Part shown: positions 1 to 42,170 of the stretch, piece by piece
How the letters are laid out: each line of letters opens with the position of its first letter
How positions within the stretch are numbered: the stretch's first letter is position 1
From: Mugil cephalus
Taxonomy: Eukaryota > Chordata > Actinopteri > Mugiliformes > Mugilidae
Length of the DNA: 64,000 nucleotides
Assembly (NCBI RefSeq): GCF_022458985.1
Contig: NC_061789.1
Coordinates: 4,939,501-5,003,500 of the forward strand
Direction: 5' to 3'
Translations under genes and position numbers: made by a program
The notes under the pieces: generated by a model
The model's input: only the letters and a program-made list of their open reading frames with translations
Told to the model about the DNA's origin: nothing
The model's database searches: none

Positions 1-3000
1 TTATATAATTTGAGATAATCAGTGACGTTTACAACAAGCTCAGGAAGTAAGTGCCACTATACGTTAGAGGGAGGCGTTGTCATGTCACTGCAGCGTTACT
101 GATATTTAACTTGTGTCCAGACAGAGGCTGAGCTGTGGTCTTACACTGACATTAGCTTAATGATTGGTTTGCGAATCATCGAGGAGGAAATACTTAAAGG
201 GTCTGAAAATGACGCTGAGGTGGTCAAATTGAAAACATGTGTGATTCCTTTCTAGCAGTGTCGATGTGAGTAATCTGGCTTTGCACCATTCATGAGAGGG
301 GAAAAAATGGGAAACGAGAGCAACCGGATGAAAAGGGGGGGGCACACAAAAAGGGGGATAAGATTTATTGAGGCAGTAATGAGCTACTGGGGAGGGAATA
401 GCACCTTCGGTTTGACTGGTCCACCCACCCATGCTTGCCTTGGCCTGGCCGTGGCCTAGAGTGGCATCCTGGGCAAATATGACCCATGCACTTAGTTGCC
501 GTGGTGACGCAGGAAGCAGCAGCAGATGCCAGATGAACCAGATGGATGCACTCACTCAAGAGATTTTACCAAACAAAAGCTTTTTTCCGAAAGCTAAGTA
601 GAAAAGCTAAGTACACACCTTTACTGTGACCAGATGCGTCGTGTCAAAGGCAGAAACAAAGCTGAGAATATTAAGGGTGGCATTTCCATTGGTATTTCCA
701 TTTGCAGACTAAAGTGGTGTGGCCCCCCCTTCTTGCCATGTAGGTTTGGATTTTGTTTTCCCTTAATAATAAAAAACCTTCATTTAAATGTGTTTGATGA
801 TCTGAAACATTTAGACGTGACAAACGTGCAAAAAATAAGAATTCAGGAACCGTTTTTGACACCATTTTATGTACTTGATGCATCGGTTTGATGGAAGAGG
901 CGGATTTTCTCAGGACTCCCACTTCAGCTGTGGAGAATGTGGTCGATATCTTTTTTGTTCTTGTCTGACCTTCGGAGGAGAGACATTGGAAATGTCACGC
1001 TAGATTAAAGGAATGATTGGCAGTCGGGGGAGGATGATTGAAGGTACAATGCGACTTATAAAGAGAGAATCAGGGGTATGAAATAGATGTCAGACGAGAC
1101 AAGCAGGGAATGATGTGACTGAAAGTACTGCTGTAGACTGTGTGCACTTGTGTCTGCTCACCCCTTTCAATTTCTTGAACAAATGGCAATCTCTTCCCAT
1201 CAGCCAGGACTGACACGTAGCTTAGAGTACATCTCAACCCCACTTTCATTGCTGCATCCGCTGCTATTCCTGCCCTACAAACCTGGTCTGGTCAGTCTGC
1301 TGTGTTGTATAATCAGATAAATCTGCAGGTTATGAGGTTGTGATTAAGTCCTGACAAACCAAACCAACGTCAAAGGGAAACATTGCCTGTTTCCAGACCA
1401 AAAACAGGCACTTGAACACAACGCAGCGGCTCTAGCCAATGGACCTAGAACTAGAGGGAAAGTTTGGAGAGCAGCTAATTGCCTTGCAGAGCTGACCTTT
1501 AGCAAATCATGATGATTGATTTGTTGGTTTAGAGCAGATGCTAATGGTCTGACTTCTCAGTGAAATTATTTTGTTTCTGTGTACACAGCCCCATAAAGCT
1601 AAACAGCCTGGATTTCCATCAGTGTTACTTCATGTTAAAATATGTCATTATGAGAAAATGCTTGAAATACTAATAGATCCATTGAAAAGAATTGTTGGTA
1701 AATGGTGTCGTTTCTGAACCAAAAACTGGCACTTGAGCACATATATGAAAGGAAGTAACTCTCCATACCAGCAGGTGGCAGTAGTCTGTATTCGTCCCTG
1801 ACGAGGGGAAACTGGACTTAGAAGTAGCTGAGTCATGCTGACTGATCTACAGATGTTTTTCCCATTCCAGATGTTACTATCATGACGTGGCACTGGATCG
1901 CTTGCAGGAACAGTCAGAGTGACTGATGTTGGCTTGGTGCATCATGGCCTTTATGCTCTTGCAGTAACGGGAGATTTCTTTTTAACATCAGGTTGACATT
2001 TAAGGACAAATTTTTACAAAATATGAAAGACCCATTGTTGTATTTTTGTCTGCATAGCCGGTTTTTCTGACTGCTTATACCACCACGGTCCAAATTTGGG
2101 GTTTGGGCTTTCAGCCTGACTATAGTGGCATGTTGTTGTTGGGTGTTTTATCCTGTGCAGATTGCAATCAGGTGCTAATTTCAGAAGCATGAGGTCACAC
2201 ATGCAAATTCCTTCCACGTTTAATCGTGTCAAGCTGAGCCGATGTTGCACAGGAGTGTGTGTTGGATCTTTTTATTCATGATGGAGTCGGGTGCCTCGTG
2301 AAAAAGCAACATGAGGTTCATATGAGGAGCATCAGGTCTGAGTAGAACCGTGACAGAAAGACTAATCAAACTTTGACCCGAGTTTCAACAGCTTTGTTAT
2401 TATTAAGGGGGCTGACTGAAATCTAATGAGCAGCTAATTCATCATTCACACTGTTACCAGAAGTGTCGACCGTTGCAGGTGCGTCTATCTGTTGGTTTTC
2501 AAATCCAACAAAGTAGGTGTTCGCTGAGGAAACCATGGCAAAAGGTGTTCAGATGCACGCATTCATTTGTTGCCAAACTTTTGTCACTTGAAGGCCTTTG
2601 TCGCTTCAATATTGAACAAAAGGCAACTACTCTGGTGAAAGATTACACCTCGGAAACTATCGGAGCCACCTGTGAAAATCTGACCCACATCAACAGGGTG
2701 TGAGTAAATAGCTGAGAACTCTGTTGTTATCCATCAGAGCTGCTAACTAGCCATAACCGTTTTCTGGAAAATGGAAAGAAGTGAAAAACAAAGGTGCTGT
2801 GTGATCCTAGTCAGGCTTCTTTCTTCATATCACACACACCAGCAGATGTTGCAGTTTTTAGGTCACAACTGTAAGTTTCAGTCACAGTGAACAGCTACTG
2901 CCAGATTTCCTGATTCACTAAAGCTGATAAGAATGGAAAATGGGTTTAATGAGGAGCTTTGTGTATTTGTGGATGTGTTAGGTGAATCATATATAACAAA

Positions 3001-4758
3001 AAGCAGTTCCTTCTACCAGATCATTGGGTTTTAAGTTGCCCTTTTCTCATTGAGGACTTAATCCTACATGTTTAAACAAGCCATTGTGCTTTTATGACTT
3101 GTGTTAAGGTCACATTACGCATTGTCGCCAAGTCACCATTGAAGGGTTTGTCAAACCTCTGTTGGGGTTGTGATGCTATCCTTCATTTAGAAATGAACAC
3201 ATTATTGTTGGGTCTATTTTGGCTTGTAGAGTCGGTCGACGATCATCTATGACCAGCAGCATGTTGCCCTTTCACCGGTAGGCTGAACACACTGAACACA
3301 CCGTTGCGGATGAGATCATTAGTCTAACTACATCCAGCATACTCACCTTAGATAGAACATAGGTCTTCAACAGGGGGTTTGCGACCCCTAGGGGGTCCAA
3401 AGAGGTACCGCAGGGGGGTCGCAAATTCTTTGGTTGATTAGACATTTTACATCTTTGCCTCTTGTACAGAGTAGGCCCCGCCTCTATTGCTGCAGAGCCA
3501 ATCATGAGGTTGTATATTACACACTTACTCTGTTAGCTTCCCCGCAACTGGCCAAGAGCCTATTCAGTCCCCAGGTTTAATCCCAGATGCATGCTGCAAT
3601 ATTAGCAGAAGAGAAGCTAACAGTGCAGCTGCTAACATTAGGATGGTAGGTGTGTTTATATTTATGCTAGTTGCATGGCCACCCTACTGTTGCACATGTT
3701 TGAAATTAAAAAAATGAATATCTGAACCTGTTTATTATTTGAACAGCTTAATATTGAATGCAAAATGATAATAATAATGTAAATTTATAAAAAGCACTAG
3801 GTCGAGTTTAATATAGAACACATATAGTAGGTAGGGGGATCCTACTTAATCTCTCCATCAGTTTGGGGCCTGAAAAATGTTGAAGACTCCAGCCTTAGAA
3901 GCTAAGTTGAAACTCTTTTGAAGTAGATCATAAAAAGTAATGAACAAGTCATTAAAAGGGAAGCTGAGTTAAAAGAAAGAAAATCTATTTGCATATTTTG
4001 CTAAATGTGCCTGTTGAGTGAATAGTAGAAACATTCTGCTTATTTGCCAGGTAATAGAGGAAGGGCAAATGCAAACTTGAAACCAAACTTCTTTCATATG
4101 TGTGAAGGAAATGCTTCATGATAAACAGACATTTTGGAACACTAAAGGCCTACCGTACTCACTGTCCACTTTAATCATGTAACCACTGAGTTAGAGCCGT
4201 CGTCGTCTGGAGTTACTATTTGATGACGGACGTGTCAGTTCCCCGCTGATTCTGGCTCTTTGTAGTCCTCTTTAGTGACCTTCGGAGCTGAGGGGGTCAC
4301 TCCCTTCATTGGGCATAGCTAATCCTGTCATCTGGACTTTGGTCTGAGCTCCTCTGTGATGAAAGGTGTAAAAGGGCTTTGGTTAAGAGTCTGGATGGGT
4401 GTCCGTTTATGGCCAGTGCGCGGCCTGGCTCTGCAGGGCAGCTCTGGATGCTGCAGCCAGAGGAATGCCTGCAAAATGTGCTCTTGACACAGACTCGGTT
4501 CATGTGATTCTGATGCTGGTGGAGCAATATTTTATGTCTGTCTCTCATGAAAGATAATACTGTTCATTTAGAAATCATGGGTTCGGCCTAATAGGTGATG
4601 TATTTGCGCGGTGAACCAGACTGAAAGTTGCATTTTAGTTTGTTAAAGCTGAAGCAGTTTTACCACTAAAGACCATGTTTGTAGTTATTCTTGCTTTTAA
4701 AAAAAACAACATGCAAAGATGCTAACTGTGTCTTTTTTTTTCTGTTTTCTCTGAACAG
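1..4758 (+). other. Intron of myh10, upstream of the first exon seen
   Basis: No coding exon was recognised here. The preceding myh10 exon should encode the region ending just before DREDQSILCT, and its sequence was not found in this stretch, so it probably lies before the window. Apart from a transposon remnant at about 3357-3894 the stretch is unremarkable intronic sequence. A short phrase (ACCAAAAACAGGCACTTGA-like) occurs at about 1398 and again in diverged form at about 1719. Confidence 0.7.
3357..3894. mobile_element. hAT-like non-autonomous element, copy A (most complete)
   Basis: The block starts with AGGTCTTCAAC (3361-3371) and ends with GTTGAAGACT (3879-3888), which are inverted copies of each other. 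The same ends and interior recur at about 9793-9965 (reversed), 10030-10137, 14143-14640 and 60812-61145, so this is a dispersed family. It is about 530 bp long with no transposase ORF. The hAT-type assignment rests on the resemblance of the ends to CAGGGGTC-type hAT termini; no clear 8-bp target duplication was seen. Confidence 0.6.
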
Positions 4759-34454
<29,696 letters not shown>

Positions 34455-35635
34455 AAGAAGCCTTAGCCTTCGCTTTCCAACCTGCAAACCCCTCAGCCCC
34501 AACAGACAGCTTCAGCCGTGACTCTCCTCCTGCTCCACCTCGGCTAAACTAAACTAATGTCTATAGAAAGTCCAGCATGATCTCAGCAGAAAGCACCATC
34601 TTCCTGAGCTTTCTTTTCACCCCTCAACCCTTAACAGACACCAGCAGTTTAACCCCCAGTGCTTCCTCGAAGGCATCGCTGAAGTGCATAAGAAGAAGCA
34701 CGATGCTGCCTTAGCCTCTGAGTTGAGCTACAGGGCTGCACAAAAGCAACACGGCTGAATCCCTGCACACATTGTTAGGAAAACACAATCAGAAGCCCTT
34801 TCCTTTTCTGTTCAGTGATTGTGTCTGGGTGGTAATTATCTTCTGCTGGACCAGTATTTAGCTGTTTAAAACGCTTCCAAATCAGCAGCACGATTGCAAT
34901 ATTTGAAAGGAAACGCTCATGATTAAAAAAACAAAACAAAAGCTTCTGACTTTATTTTTTTTCATGAACCCACAAGGTTCTGTATGTCTTAGATATTTTA
35001 GTTGAACTGTAACTGAATAGTCTCTTACCGGTCCTGTTCTGGGGTCGTTTGCTTGCATATGAGTATAGAAACGTGACCGTAAGCTGCCTCGTTGCCTCAG
35101 CTCTTTTTCCACCGGTATCGGTTTCTCAAATGTTTGACGGTAGGTCAGTGTCGACTTGTAACTAATCTCCTCTCGCTTACTTCTCCTGTGCCTTTTTCTC
35201 GCTCACTCAAAACACATTTACGTCACATATATTGTTCATATATTGAACCATGCGTAATTCCATTAAGGTATTTTCATAAAAAATAAAAACAATAAAAAAA
35301 ATATATTTTGCAAATGTACTGAAATATTAGTGGGAACCTGACTGTCTTCCTCCAGCTTTCATGTCGCCATGATGATTGATGTGTAAACCGTGTGGGATTC
35401 TTTGTAGATGGGTGCTATGACTTTTCTTATTGATAACTTTTGTACTTTTTGAGTTATTGAGATTTAAAAACGATCTAATAGACAGCGACTGTATTTATAT
35501 CTCTGCTATTGTATGCAATACAGACTCCATTCATATGCTCAGTATTGCACATTGAACCACTGTACCTATGCTCATTGTCATGACATGTACAGTTTATGAG
35601 TCATTAGGAGAATAAAATGCATTAAAGTCTATGGA
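34455..35635 (+). other. myh10: myh10 3' UTR and poly(A) signals
   Basis: Sequence after the TAG stop at 34452-34454. A strong poly(A) signal AATAAA is at 35611-35616. Two AATAAA hexamers at 35282-35287 and 35291-35296 could give a shorter 3'UTR. End placed about 20 nt after the distal signal by convention. Confidence 0.75.
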
Positions 35636-35639
35636 ACCC

Positions 35640-36700
35640 AGTGTGAAGCTTTACTCGAGTACTGTATTTAAGTTTGAGCCTCTCTACACCATAAAACATC
35701 ATGCATACACATTAATTAGGCATCTGTTTACTTATAATATTAATATTATATATATTAATAAAAAAAAAAATAAAAAAAAAAACATAAAAGAAAATATACT
35801 GACCCCAACTCTCAGATACCTCAGGATGAATTCTCCTCCTCTAATCTTTTCTGGTGACTTAATTAGAATAGCAGATAAAATTATTCCACACTAAACTAAA
35901 CTACCGTAATATTTTTAAAAATAGCTGAGGTTTTGTCCACTTATTGCACAGGGAAACTTCTAAAATCCAAAATAAAAGAACAAATTGATTAATGTGTGAT
36001 TATATGCACCACGAATCACTTTAAAACTGAACAATTTTATTCGTGAATTTTTAAACGTATTTTTGCTTTTACAAATATATCTATTATTTAATTTTGTCTA
36101 TCCTCATAATATTTCAAGAATTTTATTTATGCTTAATTAAGCAAATAAGAAGTGCAGTCAAAATTTTATCAAAGAAAAGATCAAATAAAAATGTTTCAGC
36201 AAATACTATAATATAAAAATATATGTAAATAAATCCATTATTATTACAGCAAATATATACATTTACGAAATATTTAATCTCTTATTACAGCCATTTATTT
36301 TATTTTTATTCTGGCAGTTCTGGTCCCCCATACTCTTAAACTAGAACTAATGATTTTTTAATTAAATTAATTCATCCCTATGTGTAGTTATTAGAATATT
36401 ATTTTTTGTGTTTTCAATGCCATATATAGTTATTAAGTGAGTAACTAATTCATATTTTATTTTATTTTATTTTATTTTTACTTTTTGTTGCTCCATACAT
36501 TTAAGCCAATAATACAATATAACGTATATAACGTATTATAATACGTTGATGATGGGGATAAGTACAACAAAATATTTTGATTTCTATCTTTATGACTTCA
36601 CTTGATCTGCATCAACTGGGGAGGGAGTGGTGGAAAAAAGTTCACCAACTAAATTGTAACAAAATATTTCCAATAAATCTCTTTCACCTGAACGAACCGC
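35640..36700. other. AT-rich intergenic spacer between myh10 and aanat1
   Basis: Strongly AT-rich sequence with poly-A and TA runs (35758-35790, 36450-36480). No gene, RNA or recognisable transposon was seen. Confidence 0.6.
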
Positions 36701-36774
36701 GCAGTGAACGCGCTACGCTCTGTCAGATGAGGCGATAACGTATCTAATGCGCCGAGTTGTGGAAACAACTTCTG

Positions 36775-36808
36775 TAATCCTTCATCATGTGACTCATAGT
36801 AATAATCA
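36775..36808 (+). promoter_or_regulatory. Candidate aanat1 upstream element (OTX/CRX-type and E-box-like sites)
   Basis: Within 34 bp are TAATCC (36775-36780), CATGTG (36786-36791), an AP-1-like TGACTCA (36790-36796) and TAATCA (36803-36808). Photoreceptor-conserved TAATC sites next to E-boxes are established regulators of fish aanat genes in retina and pineal. The sites are about 480 bp before the TATA box. Function is inferred. Confidence 0.4.
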
Positions 36809-37216
36809 CTCCATACCGAAGCAGAGGCGGATGATCTGGTGGAGCAGTCGGTCCACAAACCTTCTAAGACAAACACCTCAACACCCTCCGGTAAGTGGAA
36901 CCTTGTTCGGAAATAGAGAAAAGACGGAGAAGTTTCTTTTATTATTATTATTTTTACTGGAAAGAGCTAGAACAGACAAACTAAACACATATATTACACT
37001 GGTCGGAGACGTTTAAAGGCTCAGAGCCGAAACTTTTTGTCACCTGCAGCTGCGCTTCTCCTGATCAGCGTGTGCGTAAACCCGCGTCAGTCTGGTGCGT
37101 TAACAGACAAAGACCGAAAGCCAGTAATGGGCTCGGTTAATTGTAGGGTTCCGCATATTTCCCCCCCACAACACACGCGTTTGACCTCGGCTCGCTCCCT
37201 GACATCGAATATTCAA

Positions 37217-37264
37217 ATGCAAATCAGCCGGTGAATCACAGCCGGCAGAGCTGTACTATAAATA
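37217..37264 (+). promoter_or_regulatory. aanat1 core promoter: octamer and TATA box
   Basis: A perfect octamer ATGCAAAT (37217-37224) precedes TATAAATA (37257-37264). That would place the start site near 37290 and give a 5' UTR of about 130 nt before the ATG at 37419. CTCTCCGCAG at about 37287-37296 could instead be a splice acceptor for an upstream non-coding exon. Confidence 0.55.
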
Positions 37265-37418
37265 CGGACCCAAACACGTCCTGTTCTCTCCGCAGGTCCT
37301 CGGCAGAGGTGAACCTGCTGAGCGGGAGAGAAGAGGAAGAAGAGGAAAAGGCAGAAGACGAAGAAGAAGAAGAAGAGGCGGGAAGAAGTTTCGCAGGTGG
37401 AGAAAGGCGCACAGTCGT

Positions 37419-38442
<1,024 letters not shown>

Positions 38443-38499
38443 CATGCTGACGAGATCAGACGCCTGCGCGGGTCGTCTCTGAAAAAGGAAACAGTACAT

Positions 38500-38505
38500 A
38501 ATAAA
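38500..38505 (+). promoter_or_regulatory. Poly(A) signal of aanat1
   Basis: AATAAA, 58 nt after the TGA stop at 38440-38442, giving a very short 3' UTR of roughly 80 nt. Confidence 0.75.
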
Positions 38506-38892
38506 CCAAGGTTGTACCACACTGTCTGTGATGTGTTGCACGTGTAGTGAAGTAGTAGTGAACTCTAACTGGAGTTACATGTCGCTTATGGTAGACATTT
38601 GGATTTGTGGTTGTACAGTAAGCTGTCTCCCGCTTAGCACCTTTCTGGGCTTCTCACAACCGCGGCCTGACGTCAGTGACCAGGCTTTAGCCGCTCAGTA
38701 ACAGCTCCTCCTGCTCCTCCTCCTGCGCTATTAGGGGGCTTTAGCTAATGTAAACATCGGGGGATTTAGAAGAGGATCCACTCATCAGTTAGCCCGTGGT
38801 CCAACAATCTTACTGTACTTTAACCAGCATGCACGCTGCAGATCCTGGTTAGCTGGGGCAGCTGTTTCAGTTTGGGAAACCAATGTAATGTG

Positions 38893-38924
<32 letters not shown>

Positions 38925-41900
38925 TTTGTGTCTGTTGCAATTTAAATAAAATGTTTTATACTGTTTCTTAAGATGGAAAGTTAATGCTGAGAAAAAAATG
39001 TTTTCGCCGTGAGATGAAACAACCTGTTCATACATAGTATAATCATTGGGAGTAACTTAACACAGAGTCTGCCATCGTCTTTGGTTGTCTCCCGCTCTGT
39101 CTCCAACAACACAGGTCAACCAGTGGGAGGCCACACGCTCTTCAATGGAGCTTTAATCCATGACACAGTCAACGACTCATGTCTAATCCACTAAAGGACC
39201 AGGGCGAGCAGCTCCAGCTCCTCTGAAGGACAAACCTCGCCCTTAGTGCACACCGCACACACCAAACAATGATACTACAGTAGTACTCACAGGTGCTCTG
39301 ACACTAAATCCAGTTCACTATTTGATGCATTAGATTTTAACTCTTTATGGGTCGAGGAACCATATTTGGTAACTTCAGCACATTTTAAATTGCGTCCCTG
39401 TTCCTCTCAGTGATGTTTAGAAGCATGTGGTTTTCATTCAGCCAATCAGAGACGATCAAAGGAAACATTGTCAGGTCTAATCAGGGTGTAATGTGGTCTA
39501 TAAGGTCCACCTCTGCATGAACGCTGAGCAGAACTGATTAGTCAAGTACCATGAAGAAGAAGAAGAAGAGTCCTAACGTTGTTTAACATGATAATGTTAA
39601 GTGTCTGAATCAGCTCTTACGTTCTAATGCCCTAAATACATGTTTACATTTGCTTAGCACTTAAGGAGGAGGAACCATACATGTTAAATTCATTAATCTT
39701 GAATTTCTCCATGATAGAAATAAAAATTAAAAAAATGAAAGATTTGAAAATTTTCACCAAAGTAAAACAGTCTTCTGACCTCCTATGTCTTCAACACTAG
39801 GGGGTGAAATTTAGAACTTCCATGAGTGGTTTCAACGAGGGTTAAAGGTGCTGAAAGAGAAGAGTTCATTATAGGTTAATATTTTTCACAGAGCTGATTT
39901 AATTGTTGCTACCATAAACTTATGATACAAATATCATACGAAAAAATAGAAAAAAAAATGTGGAGAAGGTGCAGAAAGAGGCAACATTTTAGGCAACATT
40001 TTAGTCATTGTTTAGTATTTTTATAGTCTTTTTTTGTTTTTCATATTTTATAAAATCATCGAATACTCACTACCCTGAACTCACGCTACAGTATGATAGA
40101 TTATAATACGATAGAGAAACTATATCATGCATTAGACGTCGTCATACGATGTGATACAACACGATATGATTGAGAGATTAAATGTGCAGAAATAATCATC
40201 ACTAAAGTTAATATTTCTATTAAAACTGATTTAATTCTCACTACCCTGAACTTAGGATACGATAGAGGAACACGTTTATACATTCACAAAAATTGTGCTA
40301 TTATGTTTTTCTTTGATTCACTGCATTTTTACAAATGGGACCACACAAACCAAAGTTCCCACCACAGAGGCATCATGGAGCAAAGAAACCAAACATCCAC
40401 TGTCAGAGCAGGATAACTGAGTTGAAATTTGACCCTGATTCAGGGAACCAGAAACCTGATGTCAAGTTGTGACGTCTCATTTTTTCTTTTCTTTCTTTCT
40501 TTCTTTCTTTTTTTTTTTTTAAAAAAAAAAAAAACATCTAATTTTTCACATTTTCTGTCCTGGGGATAGAAATCTGCAGAATGATGACAGCTTGGAGCGT
40601 TATTGATGCAGCCAGCTGGCGTCTCTGCACAATCGGCCGTCGGTGAAGTTCATCTGAAGTTTCTTCCCTCCGGCAGAGGAAGGGGAAAGCAAACAGAACG
40701 AGGCCTTGAGTGCTCTGAACATTACCGTTAAAGTTAATAACATATTGTTCATATGTATTTCCTGTACCTGACACCTGATTTGAATCGCTGAGATACGTCA
40801 CGGCTATACGGAATGTTGATTACGGCTCTCTGATTAGACATGACTAGATATGGAGTTGGCATGATTGCAGAGCAGACGCACAGGGGGATTCATTCATGAA
40901 TAGATCCAGAGAGATAAACATGCACATGTTCATTGTCAAGGGTTAAACCATCAGCACTGTAGTCTGGTATTATAAAAACAGTAATGGAGCAAAACAAAGA
41001 AGAGCTGCCAATTATTATTATTATTAGAGAGAAAATGTGCCCTTTGTGCGTCTACGTACTGTAGCTGGACATGCTGGGATATTTTGGGTTATGGGCTTTT
41101 TATGGGGAAGACAGGCGTCAAACCACTGTTAGGTTGTAAACTCTGTGAAAAACAAAAAGAAAAACCAACAGTAAACACAGCAAGCAACCATCAGGAACAC
41201 ATCCTTCAACCCTCCTCTGGACACAGAGTGGGGCCACTTTGGCCTCCAGACAGGCTCATGTGCAGTAATCCCACAAAGTCCTTTCAGCCATCGGGTAATC
41301 TGGCAGGCAGACATCCCAGCACAGAGGCCACATATTCCAGCATCTACACCATTTACTGTTAAACGTGGCGTCACGTTGCCTCTGATAGGAACAAGAAGAA
41401 GAACATTCGAACCTTTCCTGGAGACTTTAGAGGTCTGTTTACAGTCAAGGCGCAGGAGCACCAAATCAATTACGACGTCGCTCATTTGCTGATTAAAAAA
41501 GAAAAAAGATGATACATATAAGCCAGTGGATCAAAGTCCTGATGTTTTAGTTGTCTGCACATTCCCGTAGAGGTTGACCTTATTAACCTTGACACGACAC
41601 ATGGTTGTACATGAGTCACATTTAATCTGTATCCTTAATCCATCATTTCCAAGCATATGACTCACCGGGGTTTACAAGCTTCAACTAAAGCTATTTTACC
41701 ACTAGAGACGCGTCATAGTTACAGTACACGAGGAGCTGGAAGCGAGACGTTTACTGGAAATGCGCCATAAATCCAACGCTGCAGCATCACATTAATCTGG
41801 TCATTAAAGTGGTGCCCCGAACAGCAGACACGACTCTAACCTTGCCTGGTTTATGAAAAGCATTGGTTAAGTTTACATGCCCTCACTACAATCATGCAGT

Positions 41901-41930
41901 TGTTAATATTTTAAATAACAAAACAGATAA
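38506..41930. other. Intergenic region between aanat1 and evpl (tail-to-tail)
   Basis: No gene was recognised. It contains a poly-T run at about 38890-38922 and a (CTTT)n run into T/A homopolymers at about 40490-40534. Open frames here are short and have no family resemblance. Confidence 0.6.
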
Positions 41931-41951
41931 ATGAATGTGTATGTTGTGGAG

Positions 41952-42170
41952 TTTAATAGGAAATTATGAACATGACACCAACAAAAACAACACAAAGTTC
42001 CCTGAAACAGTACTGAAAAATCAGATGATTCACATGTACAGTTCCACCAAAAACTATAATATTTCCAGACTTTTCAGAATGAATGCATATAGACATACTG
42101 ATTTCACAAATTAGTGATAAATACACCCTTTAGCACCAATGGCCGTAAGCAAAAAAATCTGTGGTACATC
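41952..42170 (-). other. evpl: evpl 3' UTR with ATTAAA poly(A) signal
   Basis: Downstream of the evpl stop codon on the minus strand. TTTAAT at 41952-41957 on the plus strand is ATTAAA on the minus strand, about 215 nt after the stop. This is the nearest usable signal; no AATAAA was seen closer. Confidence 0.5.

Noticed and set aside
34882..35112. Minus-strand open frame in the myh10 3' UTR
   Set aside because: Short, without family resemblance, and opposite to a clear 3' UTR.
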